A stretch of 64,000 nucleotides of DNA from Alistipes sp. (GTDB lineage: Bacteria > Bacteroidota > Bacteroidia > Bacteroidales > Rikenellaceae), in assembly GCA_017416915.1 (NCBI GenBank), contig JAFQAN010000035.1:1-64000 (forward strand), in the 5' to 3' direction. This document shows positions 1 to 6,614 of this stretch, piece after piece. The position numbers and the translations under genes were made by a program. Numbering within the stretch: position 1 is the stretch's first letter; each line of letters opens with the position of its first letter. The notes beneath the pieces are model-generated. The model made no database searches. It had not been told where the DNA came from and saw only the letters and a list, made by a program, of their open reading frames with translations.

Positions 1-18
1 AGTTATGTAAAAAATATA

Positions 19-525
19 GTGATGGCGGCACTCGTGGTGTCTATTGCCATACTATGCAATAGTTGCGGCTACAAGGTTACGTATAACCTCTCGGGAGGCT
101 CTATTCCCCCCGAAGCAAAGACCTTCTCGGTAGCCTACTTCCCGAACAACGCACCGATGGTTGCCCCCACGCTGAGTAACGCTCTGACCGAGGGTCTTCG
201 CGACAAGTTCTCGCGCCAGACACGCCTACAACAGGTGGACGAGGGTGGCGACTTCGCGTTCGAGGGCGAGATTGTAAACTACACCTCGACAACATCGTCG
301 GTGTCGAGTGGCGACTACGCCCTACAAAACCGACTCACTATTACCGTGCGTGTAAACTTCCAAAATGCTGTGGACCAGACGCAGTCGTTCAACAACAAGA
401 GCTTCTCGTCGTATGCCGACTACGACTCTTCGCAGCTACTTATCGACGTTCAAGACCAGCTTATCGAGGAGATTGTCGAAGACCTGGTAAACGATATTTA
501 CATGGCAGCTGCTGGCAACTGGTAG
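19..525 (+). CDS. lptE: LptE-family LPS-assembly lipoprotein
   Basis: LptE is the outer-membrane lipoprotein that plugs LptD and helps place lipopolysaccharide in the outer leaflet. The N-terminus has a short hydrophobic stretch ending in a lipobox-like LCNSC, followed by GYKV, the usual opening of mature LptE; the 168-residue length fits the family. The frame is open to base 1 with a lysine codon just upstream, so the start may be ATG 22, GTG 19 or outside the window. One base separates its stop from the next gene, and secG follows, so this is the tail of an envelope operon. The assignment rests on the lipobox, the CGYK start and gene order, not on a strong catalytic motif. Confidence 0.8.
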   Translation: MMAALVVSIAILCNSCGYKVTYNLSGGSIPPEAKTFSVAYFPNNAPMVAPTLSNALTEGLRDKFSRQTRLQQVDEGGDFAFEGEIVNYTSTTSSVSSGDYALQNRLTITVRVNFQNAVDQTQSFNNKSFSSYADYDSSQLLIDVQDQLIEEIVEDLVNDIYMAAAGNW

Positions 526-526
526 G

Positions 527-1006
527 ATGGCATCTAAGCAAGAGATATTCGCAGACTACTCCAACAAGGAGTTAGAGAGGCTCGTTGTCCGCTCTCCGTG
601 GTGCAGCGTAGCCCATCTTGCCCTTGCTCAGCGTGGCGAACAGACGAACAAGACAACACGTCTTGTCGGAGTATTGCACCCCACCGCCCTTATTGCTCCC
701 AAGAGAGTCGATATAGAGCAGCTAACACACCTTACGGCAGACGACGTCATCGACCGTTTTCTGCATCGCGACAGCTATCGCATCACATCCGAAGGCGACA
801 ACGAAGAGGATATGTCGAAGGTAGATATTGAGGCGGAAGAGGACATGGTGAGCGAAGATTTAGCAGAAATTTACGAAAAACAGGGGTTATATTGCGAAGC
901 AATTGACACTTATCGCAAATTAAGTTTGCTAAATTCGGAAAAAAGTGTTTACTTTGCACGTCAAATCGCCGACATTGAGTCGAAGATGGAAAAAACGAAA
1001 CAGTAA
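527..1006 (+). CDS. TPR-like protein of unknown function between lptE and secG
   Basis: A 159-residue protein without signal peptide or membrane segment, so probably cytoplasmic. The last 50 residues (about 110-155) read as a tetratricopeptide-like helical pair, with LAEIYEKQGLYCEAIDTYRK matching the TPR spacing (A..Y...G....A...Y). The N-terminal part (about 1-100) is not recognised; an acidic stretch around residues 85-105 links it to the TPR. The start ATG lies one base after the lptE stop and secG begins 31 bases downstream, so the three are probably co-transcribed. A role in envelope biogenesis is suggested only by that context. Confidence 0.75.
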   Translation: MASKQEIFADYSNKELERLVVRSPWCSVAHLALAQRGEQTNKTTRLVGVLHPTALIAPKRVDIEQLTHLTADDVIDRFLHRDSYRITSEGDNEEDMSKVDIEAEEDMVSEDLAEIYEKQGLYCEAIDTYRKLSLLNSEKSVYFARQIADIESKMEKTKQ

Positions 1007-1037
1007 TTATTAACAAGAATAATTAAATTTATAGATT

Positions 1038-1469
1038 ATGTATACTTTCTGTATTATTATGATTGCTATCGCAAGTATCCTGTTGATACTTGCAGTATTG
1101 GTTCAAAGCCCTAAGAGCGGTATGGCAGCCAACTTCGGCGCAGCTAACCAGACTATGGGTGTTCGTCAGACCACAGACTTCTTGGAGAAGTTCACTTGGG
1201 CGATGGTTGCTGCTATCGTATTTTTCAGTCTTCTCTCTGTAACGGCTATGCCTAAGGAGGTTGTAAACACTGAGGCTAACACCGAGCTTAGCGCTATCGA
1301 GGAGGGTATCAACGGCACCAACCCTAACGTTGAGAGCGAGGTAGAGGGCGAGGCTGCTGACCTAAACGTTACTGCTGAGGCAACCGCTGAGGGCGAGGCC
1401 GCTGAGGCTACCGAGGCTACCGAGGCTGTTGTTGAGACTACCGAGGCGACTGAGACTGTTCAGGAGTAA
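1038..1469 (+). CDS. secG: Protein translocase subunit SecG
   Basis: SecG is the small non-essential subunit of the SecYEG channel. The first 70 residues show the expected two membrane helices (about 3-21 and 50-68) around a cytoplasmic loop holding the conserved VLVQSPKSGMAANFGA stretch. After residue 75 the protein continues as a 65-residue tail rich in Glu, Ala and Thr with repeated EATE units and almost no positive charge, longer than the tail of the E. coli protein. The gene ends an operon with lptE and is followed by a strong intrinsic terminator. Confidence 0.93.
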   Translation: MYTFCIIMIAIASILLILAVLVQSPKSGMAANFGAANQTMGVRQTTDFLEKFTWAMVAAIVFFSLLSVTAMPKEVVNTEANTELSAIEEGINGTNPNVESEVEGEAADLNVTAEATAEGEAAEATEATEAVVETTEATETVQE

Positions 1470-1488
1470 ATTGAACTACCTGTTACAC

Positions 1489-1528
1489 AGAGGCTGGCTA
1501 AAATAGATTTAGCCAGCCTCTTTTTTTG
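1489..1528 (+). terminator. Intrinsic terminator after secG
   Basis: Perfect 14-bp stem (1489-1502 with 1508-1521), 5-base loop ATAGA, then a run of seven T. It closes the lptE-secG operon. Confidence 0.92.
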
Positions 1529-1609
1529 TTTGCATAGAGCAAGGCGGGATAAAACTGACAAGTGGAACAATATTTGATAATAGGCTGAGAAAACACAATA
1601 ATCAAGCCT

Positions 1610-2065
1610 ATGAAACGAATTGCATTTTACATTGCGCCGATAGTACTATGCTTCATTGTTGGATGGTCGGCAATGGTGCTGCAAAGCGACTCCTTGGAGA
1701 TGTGGTATCCACTACTTAACAAGCCGTCGATAACACCACCAAACGCCATATTTCCTATTGCGTGGTCTATAATATATATATGTATAGGTCTCTCGATAGG
1801 TCGCCTTATCGACATTGGCGAACGCGGCTATATTGGACTATGGTTCTTGCAGTTGGCACTCAACTTCCTATGGAGTCCGATGTTCTTCACGCTGCAATCT
1901 CCACTCTCGGGTCTTGTTGTCATCATATTCTTGGATGTGGTTGTAATCACCTACGCCATACTTACGTGGCACGCAAGTAAACTTGCGTCGCTTCTGACAC
2001 TACCCTACATTGCGTGGTTAGTATTGGCAACATACCTTAATTTATATATATGGCTCAACAACTAA
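1610..2065 (+). CDS. tspO: TspO/MBR family membrane protein
   Basis: A 151-residue protein with five predicted hydrophobic helices, the fold of the tryptophan-rich sensory protein / peripheral benzodiazepine receptor family, which binds porphyrins and related ligands in the membrane. Visible family marks are [21 protein letters not shown] near residues 32-52 (the conserved W-Y--L-KP---PP---F--W signature) and [15 protein letters not shown] near 83-97. Rubredoxin follows after 11 bases, so the two may share a transcript. The physiological ligand cannot be told from sequence. Confidence 0.92.
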   Translation: MKRIAFYIAPIVLCFIVGWSAMVLQSDSLEMWYPLLNKPSITPPNAIFPIAWSIIYICIGLSIGRLIDIGERGYIGLWFLQLALNFLWSPMFFTLQSPLSGLVVIIFLDVVVITYAILTWHASKLASLLTLPYIAWLVLATYLNLYIWLNN

Positions 2066-2076
2066 AATTCGATACT

Positions 2077-2241
2077 ATGAAAAAGTATTTCTGCACGGCT
2101 TGCGACTATGTGTATGACCCGTCGAAGGGCGACCCCGAAAATGGCATTGCGCCTGGCACTCCATTCGAAGAGCTACCCGCAGAGTGGGCGTGTCCGTGGT
2201 GCGGTCTTGGCAAGGAGGTATTCGAGGAGGTACGAGAGTAA
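2077..2241 (+). CDS. Rubredoxin
   Basis: A 54-residue one-iron electron carrier. Four cysteines in two CxxC knuckles (CTAC at residues 6-9 and CPWC near 39-42) bind a single Fe; the [20 protein letters not shown] segment between them is diagnostic. The ATG at 2077 is preferred over the in-frame ATG at 2050, which overlaps the end of tspO and would add nine residues absent from the family. It may pass electrons to the rubrerythrin at 30654 or similar oxygen-stress proteins; that link is inference. Confidence 0.95.
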   Translation: MKKYFCTACDYVYDPSKGDPENGIAPGTPFEELPAEWACPWCGLGKEVFEEVRE

Positions 2242-2256
2242 CATACATATCGCTCA

Positions 2257-2304
2257 ACAGTGGAGGGTCGGCTAACGTAATTTAGGCGATCCTCCACTGT
2301 TTTT
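2257..2304 (+). terminator. Intrinsic terminator after rubredoxin
   Basis: CAGTGGAGG at 2258-2266 pairs with CCTCCACTG at 2291-2299, followed by five T. The 24-base loop is long for a terminator, but arms and T-run are clear. Confidence 0.8.
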
Positions 2305-2348
2305 CGGAGAGTTAGCGCAATTTTTTAGCATAAAAAAGCGGTCGCAGG

Positions 2349-2379
2349 TTTGCAGAATAAAAAATAATGGTTATCTTTG
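2349..2379 (+). promoter_or_regulatory. Bacteroidetes-type promoter of rpsF-rpsR-rplI
   Basis: TTTG at 2349-2352 and TATCTTTG at 2372-2379 (TAnnTTTG) are 19 bases apart, matching the -33/-7 pattern of the Bacteroidetes primary sigma factor. Predicted leader is about 35 bases. Confidence 0.85.
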
Positions 2380-2420
2380 CACCGCTTTATGCACAAAACT
2401 TTAACTAATTTATTAAACGT

Positions 2421-2768
2421 ATGAACAATTACGAAACCGTTTTCATTGTCACTCCCGTCCTTTCGGATGCACAGGTAAAGGAGGTTGCTGACAAATTCCA
2501 GGGCGTAATCACCGAGAACGGCGGTCAGATTGTGAACTTCGAGAACTGGGGCTTGAAGAAGCTCGCATACCCGATTCAGAAGAAGACCACTGGTTTCTAC
2601 TTCCTTGTAGAGTTCACTGGTGAGGGCTCAATCATCAACACTCTCGAGACGCAGTATCGTCGCGATGAGCGCATCATTCGTTTCTTAACCTTCAAGCAGG
2701 ACAAGTTCGCTGTTGAGTACTCTCAGAAGCGTCGCGCTAAGCTTGCTAACAAATCACAGGAGGAGTAA
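2421..2768 (+). CDS. rpsF: 30S ribosomal protein S6
   Basis: S6 binds with S18 to the platform of the small ribosomal subunit. The 115-residue protein opens with [12 protein letters not shown] and has the [13 protein letters not shown] segment and the [11 protein letters not shown] stretch typical of S6. It leads the three-gene operon rpsF-rpsR-rplI, with the rpsR start two bases after its stop, and has its own promoter. Confidence 0.98.
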   Translation: MNNYETVFIVTPVLSDAQVKEVADKFQGVITENGGQIVNFENWGLKKLAYPIQKKTTGFYFLVEFTGEGSIINTLETQYRRDERIIRFLTFKQDKFAVEYSQKRRAKLANKSQEE

Positions 2769-2770
2769 TT

Positions 2771-3052
2771 ATGGCAGAGAACACACAGCAGGGTGCATCT
2801 GAGATCCGTTATCTCAACCCCGTATCAGTAGATGTTAAGAAGAAGAAGTACTGCCGCTTTAAGAAGCTCGGCATCAAGTACGTAGATTATAAGGACGGTG
2901 AGTTCTTGAAGAAGTTCCTCAACGAGCAGGGTAAGATTTTGCCCCGTCGTCTCACAGGTACTTCACAGAAGTTCCAGAAGAAGGTTGCTCAGGCCGTTAA
3001 GCGCGCCCGCCACCTCGCTATTTTGCCGTTCGTAACCGATTGTATGAAATAA
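2771..3052 (+). CDS. rpsR: 30S ribosomal protein S18
   Basis: S18 is the S6 partner on the 30S platform. At 93 residues it shows the conserved core [30 protein letters not shown]...A.KRARHLA.LPFV. The first cysteine lies in KKKYCRFKK; zinc-binding cysteine sets of some S18 paralogues are absent. Start is two bases after rpsF, so translation is likely coupled. Confidence 0.98.
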   Translation: MAENTQQGASEIRYLNPVSVDVKKKKYCRFKKLGIKYVDYKDGEFLKKFLNEQGKILPRRLTGTSQKFQKKVAQAVKRARHLAILPFVTDCMK

Positions 3053-3071
3053 TTAAGAGGAGGAGAGAACT

Positions 3072-3509
3072 ATGGAAGTAATTCTTATCAAAGACGTAGA
3101 GAACTTGGGCTACGCAAACGACATCGTTAATGTACGCCCTGGCTATGCCAACAACTACTTGATTCCTCAGGGTTTCGCAAAGACTGCTACCGCTTCAGCT
3201 AAGAAGGTACTCGCCGAGAACCTTCGTCAGCGCGCTCACAAGGACGCTAAGATTTTGGCTGACGCACAGGCACTTGCAGAGACTATCGCAAACTTGCACC
3301 TCTCAGTAGCTGTTAAGGCTGAGGAGGAGAAGATTTTCGGTTCGGTTACCGCTGCTGACCTTGCTGCTGCATTGCAGGAGAAGGGCATCGAGGTAGATCG
3401 TAAGAACATCTCGGTTGATGCAGTTAAGACCCTTGGTGAGTACGAGGCTGTTGCCAAGTTGCACCGTGAGGTTAAGGCTACCATCAAGTTCTCGGTTGTT
3501 GCCGAGTAA
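3072..3509 (+). CDS. rplI: 50S ribosomal protein L9
   Basis: L9 sits near the L1 stalk of the large subunit. It opens MEVILIKDVENLGYANDIVNVRPGYANNYLIPQ, the canonical N-terminal domain, followed by the long connecting helix and a C-terminal domain carrying KIFGSVT. Length 145 is typical. It is the last gene of the operon; AGGAGGAGAGAA just before its ATG is a purine-rich site that is stronger than most ribosome-binding sites in this window. Confidence 0.98.
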   Translation: MEVILIKDVENLGYANDIVNVRPGYANNYLIPQGFAKTATASAKKVLAENLRQRAHKDAKILADAQALAETIANLHLSVAVKAEEEKIFGSVTAADLAAALQEKGIEVDRKNISVDAVKTLGEYEAVAKLHREVKATIKFSVVAE

Positions 3510-3533
3510 CATTGCGATAAGCAAACATAACGA

Positions 3534-3565
3534 GCAGCACTCCAATTGGAGTGCTGCTTTTTTTT
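3534..3565 (+). terminator. Intrinsic terminator after rplI
   Basis: GCAGCACTCC (3534-3543), loop AATT, and the complementary GGAGTGCTGC (3548-3557) form a perfect 10-bp stem followed by eight T. Confidence 0.95.
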
Positions 3566-3592
3566 ACAGGGGGATAGTGGGGATACCGTGTA

Positions 3593-3735
3593 GCGCGCGA
3601 TTGGATGAGAACGCCTGAGAAAGACTGAGAAAGACTGGGAACGACTGGGGACGTCTGGGAATGGCTGAGAGGCGCGCGATTGGATGGGAATGACTGAGAA
3701 CGACTGAGAACGACTGGGAGGTACGCCAGCCTACT
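3593..3735 (+). repeat. Period-10 tandem repeat block (repeat element copy A, left arm)
   Basis: Two sub-blocks open with GCGCGCGATTGGATG (3593 and 3672, 79 bases apart). Each is followed by units of exactly 10 bases, such as GAGAACGCCT, GAGAAAGACT, GAGAAAGACT, GGGAACGACT in the first and GGGAATGACT, GAGAACGACT, GAGAACGACT in the second. They are the reverse complement of the 10-base units at 3814-3853, so the block can fold back on itself. Open frames through it merely echo the repeats and are not genes. Confidence 0.85.
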
Positions 3736-3742
3736 ACCACGG

Positions 3743-3802
3743 GACGACGAGACTGCGAGACTGCGAGACCACGGGACCACAGGACCACGAGACCACGAGA
3801 CC
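3743..3802 (+). repeat. Period-8 tandem repeat block in copy A
   Basis: Seven near-identical 8-base units: GACGACGA, GACTGCGA, GACTGCGA, GACCACGG, GACCACAG, GACCACGA, GACCACGA. It fills the gap between the two inverted arms of copy A and has no counterpart in copy B at 41379-41613. Confidence 0.8.
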
Positions 3803-3813
3803 CCTGAAAAACA

Positions 3814-4012
3814 CAGGCATTCTCAGGTGTTCCCAGGCGTTCTCAGTTGTGCGTGGCTGTGCGTGGCAGCTTGGCGTCAGAGTGGTGCAGATGTGGTGCC
3901 AAGTCGAAGTTTGGCTGGATGGGGGTGTACTGGGGCGTACATCCCCATTCAGACGAACGAGCTTGGTGCCGCAGATGCGCCACTATCACGCCAAGCGACT
4001 TATCACAACAAA
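3814..4012 (+). repeat. Structured core of dispersed repeat element, copy A
   Basis: Conserved with 41441-41613 on the same strand. It begins with four 10-base units (CAGGCATTCT, CAGGTGTTCC, CAGGCGTTCT, CAGTTGTGCG; 36 of 40 bases match copy B). Next come a shared TGCAGATGTGGTGC and a 16-bp hairpin (3915-3930 with 3937-3952, loop TGGGGC). A second hairpin follows around AGAT (3966-3983), and the block ends with CTTATCACAACAAA (3999-4012). No gene is visible in 3566-4067. The element may be a non-autonomous mobile repeat or a structured RNA; its function is unknown. Confidence 0.8.
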
Positions 4013-4067
4013 CAAAATAATTATATAATAATTATTGCCATTAATACGTTTATTAAAAAATTATGTG

Positions 4068-4075
4068 TAAATTTG
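4068..4075 (+). promoter_or_regulatory. Probable -7 element of the bamD operon promoter
   Basis: TAAATTTG fits TAnnTTTG; the -33 element is poor (TTTA near 4049). It lies just downstream of repeat copy A in AT-rich DNA, about 50 bases before bamD. Confidence 0.55.
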
Positions 4076-4124
4076 TGCGCTTATTGCACATATAGTGCGG
4101 AGGCGCGAGAAACAGATAACCAAA

Positions 4125-4946
4125 ATGAAGCGTTACTTAGGATATATAGTCATCGGAATTGTGTCGCTTACGACAATTGCGTCGTGCAGCGTGGTGACCA
4201 AGGCTATCAAGAGTGGCAACCCTCAGTATGCCTATGAGCAGGCTCTCGACCTCTATGAGCAAGAGAAGTGGGGACAGGCTTCGGACCTCTTCGAGGCTTG
4301 CCGCCATATTTACGTCGGCTCTCCCCGCGAGGACTCGCTTTCGTTCTACAACGCTCGATGCAAGTTCAAGGAGCGTAAGTGGGAGGAGGCCTCGATGCTC
4401 TTAGATGACTACCGCCGTAAGTTTGGTCGTAGCCCCTTCATCGAGGACGCCGAAGGTATGTACGCCTACTGCTTCTACCGTATGTCGCCAGGCCCCGAGC
4501 GCGACCAGTCGATAACCACACAGGCGATAATTGCCATCACAGAGTTTATGTCGCGCTACCCCGAGTCGGAGAACTTGGGCGAATACAACAAGATGCTCGA
4601 CGACCTCTCGGCACGCTTACAGGAGAAGAGCTACCTTAATGCATACACCTACTACAAGATAGGTCGCTACAAGTCGGCAATAGTAGCCTTCAAAAATGCA
4701 ATAAAGCGCTACCCCGACTCTCCGCGCAGCGAGGAGATGATGTACTACACCACCGTCTCGGCATATCGTCTTGCGGCAAACTCGGTAGAGTCGAAGCAGT
4801 TAGACAGATACCTCGCAATGCTCGACCACTACTACTCGTTCCTCAGCGAATACCCCGAGTCGAAGTACTTAAAGGAGTTGGAGCGTATGGCGCGCGATGC
4901 ACGTAACTTCATCGACAAGAATCGCTCAACCGAAGAGGGCATATAA
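4125..4946 (+). CDS. bamD: Outer membrane assembly lipoprotein BamD
   Basis: BamD is the essential lipoprotein of the BAM complex that inserts beta-barrel proteins. The start at 4125 gives a signal sequence with a lipobox IASC (Cys21); the upstream in-frame ATG at 4095 would put ten charged residues before it. The mature part is a chain of tetratricopeptide repeats, visible as A..LYEQEKW..A..LFE, SLSFYNARCKFKERKWEEA and YYKIGRYKSAIVAFKNAIKRYP. Length 273 is normal. It heads an apparent operon with rpoZ, coaBC and recN. Confidence 0.93.
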   Translation: MKRYLGYIVIGIVSLTTIASCSVVTKAIKSGNPQYAYEQALDLYEQEKWGQASDLFEACRHIYVGSPREDSLSFYNARCKFKERKWEEASMLLDDYRRKFGRSPFIEDAEGMYAYCFYRMSPGPERDQSITTQAIIAITEFMSRYPESENLGEYNKMLDDLSARLQEKSYLNAYTYYKIGRYKSAIVAFKNAIKRYPDSPRSEEMMYYTTVSAYRLAANSVESKQLDRYLAMLDHYYSFLSEYPESKYLKELERMARDARNFIDKNRSTEEGI

Positions 4947-5031
4947 CAGCAAGCAAGACCGAGTAGCAGAGGCTCACAACAGAGCGCACAAAGCAAAATT
5001 AGCTAAGAAACAAACGAAACAAAATAGAGAT

Positions 5032-5352
5032 ATGGAAATTAAGAAGAACATCCCTGGCAACACCATCACACGCAAATTGGTGGATTTGGACGCTCCCACA
5101 GGCAACATCTACGAGAGCATCAACATCATCGCACGTCGTGCAAATCAGATTGCAACGGAGCTAAAGACTGAGCTTAACCGTAAGCTTGCCGACTTCTCGT
5201 CGCCCTCAGACAATGCAGCAGAGGAGACCTTTGAGAACCGTGAGCAGATTGAGATTTCACGTTTCTATGAGCGTCTGCCAAAGCCCGCAATTATCGCTAC
5301 TGAGGAGTTCCTCGATGGCGAGGTATATTTCCGCCACGGCGCAGAGAAGTAG
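5032..5352 (+). CDS. rpoZ: RNA polymerase omega/Rpb6-like subunit
   Basis: A 106-residue protein matching the Bacteroidetes omega-type subunit, which helps assemble RNA polymerase around the beta-prime subunit. Visible marks are GNTITRKLVDLDAPTGNIYE and the IIARRANQIATELKTEL helix, equivalent to the omega segment that contacts beta-prime. ATG 5032 is chosen because upstream in-frame codons encode a lysine-rich stretch outside the family. The position between bamD and coaBC matches the rpoZ-coaBC-recN order common in this phylum. Confidence 0.88.
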   Translation: MEIKKNIPGNTITRKLVDLDAPTGNIYESINIIARRANQIATELKTELNRKLADFSSPSDNAAEETFENREQIEISRFYERLPKPAIIATEEFLDGEVYFRHGAEK

Positions 5353-5404
5353 TTTTGCTAAGGCAGTTCGGCGCCTATGCGACGAGCTACAAAGACTAAA
5401 AAAG

Positions 5405-6598
5405 ATGTTACTCGAAGGAAAAAAGATAATCCTCGGTATTACCGGCAGCATAGCAGCATACAAGGCGGCTATGCTTTGTCGTCTATTGGTCAAGGAGGGT
5501 GCAGAGGTACGTGTAGTGATGACACCACTCGCCAAGCAGTTTATCACGCCGCTGACGATGGCGACACTCTCGAAGCACCCTATACTTGTCGAGTTCTTCA
5601 ACCCCGAGAATGGAGAGTGGAACTCACACGTGTCGCTCGGCGAGTGGGCAGATATGCTACTTATAGCCCCTGCCACGGCAAACACCTTGGCAAAGATGAC
5701 CACGGGCATCGCCGACAACTTGCTGCTGACAACCTATCTGTCGGCACGTGCAAAGGTGGCAGTTGCCCCCGCTATGGACCTCGATATGTATAAGCATATC
5801 ACCACTCAGCAAAACCTCACTACTCTTGCCGAGCGTGGCGTAGCGATAATAGAGCCTACGTCGGGCGAGTTAGCAAGTGGTCTGGTGGGCAAGGGTCGTA
5901 TGGCAGAACCCGAGGAGATAGTAGCGCAGGTGGCTACCCTACTCAACGAAAAAAAAAAGAGCCTCGCAGGTAAGCGCTTCATCGTAACGGCAGGTGCGAC
6001 AATCGAGCCGATTGACCCCGTGCGTTACATTACCAACCACTCGTCGGGAAAGATGGGCTATGCCATTGCCGAGGTGCTGGCAAAGCGTGGTGCAGAGGTG
6101 CGCCTAATAAGTGGTCGCACGGCGTTGGCTTGTCCTAAGGGCGTAGAGCGCATCGACGTACTATCTGCCGAGGATATGTATAATGCAGCGATTAAGGAGT
6201 GGAAAGCTGCCGACGGCGGTGTGATGTGCGCAGCGGTGGCAGACTACACCCCCGAGAGCGTTGCTGACCACAAACTTAAAAAGTCGGATGACGACCTTAC
6301 AATAAAGCTGCGCCGAACGAAGGACATCGCCAAGGAGTTGGGAGCCAATAAGGGAAACAGAGTCCTTGTAGGCTTCGCCCTCGAAACCGACAACGAGCTG
6401 TCAAATGCCGAGGGTAAGCTACAACGCAAGAATTTCAATTTCGTGGTACTTAACTCGTTACGTGATAGCGGCGCAGGCTTCCGTGGCGACACCAACAAGA
6501 TTACGATAGTTGAACACTCCGAACGTACCGAGTACCCACTTTTGGCAAAGAGCGAGGTGGCAGCTATCATCGCCGACAAGATAGAGAGCCTCTTCTAA
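5405..6598 (+). CDS. coaBC: Bifunctional phosphopantothenoylcysteine decarboxylase/synthetase
   Basis: CoaBC makes 4'-phosphopantetheine for coenzyme A. Residues about 1-180 are the flavin decarboxylase (CoaC): GITGSIAAYKAA, the active-site histidine in SHVSLGEWADMLLIAPATANT, and PAMDLDMY (the E. coli motif is PAMN). Residues about 190-397 are the synthetase (CoaB): VTAGATIEPIDPVRYITNHSSGKMGYAIA and AAVADYTPE. The clamp region, which carries a catalytic ACGD cysteine in E. coli, here reads ELASGLVGKGRM without cysteine. ATG 5405 gives the usual length of 397. It lies 52 bases after rpoZ and 16 before recN. Confidence 0.95.
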   Translation: MLLEGKKIILGITGSIAAYKAAMLCRLLVKEGAEVRVVMTPLAKQFITPLTMATLSKHPILVEFFNPENGEWNSHVSLGEWADMLLIAPATANTLAKMTTGIADNLLLTTYLSARAKVAVAPAMDLDMYKHITTQQNLTTLAERGVAIIEPTSGELASGLVGKGRMAEPEEIVAQVATLLNEKKKSLAGKRFIVTAGATIEPIDPVRYITNHSSGKMGYAIAEVLAKRGAEVRLISGRTALACPKGVERIDVLSAEDMYNAAIKEWKAADGGVMCAAVADYTPESVADHKLKKSDDDLTIKLRRTKDIAKELGANKGNRVLVGFALETDNELSNAEGKLQRKNFNFVVLNSLRDSGAGFRGDTNKITIVEHSERTEYPLLAKSEVAAIIADKIESLF

Positions 6599-6614
6599 AC
6601 ACAGTGTTTAAGAT

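Noticed and set aside
2050-2076. Longer rubredoxin start at 2050
   Set aside because: Overlaps the tspO end and adds nine residues not found in rubredoxins; ATG 2077 fits.
3484-3788. Minus-strand open frames with SRSQSF-like repeats (98 and 74 codons)
   Set aside because: They are translations of the period-10 and period-8 DNA repeats, lack a ribosome-binding site or promoter, and overlap each other in different frames.
3827-4237. Plus-strand 136-codon frame across repeat copy A and the bamD start
   Set aside because: It runs through non-coding repeat and into bamD in another frame; composition follows the repeat, not a protein.
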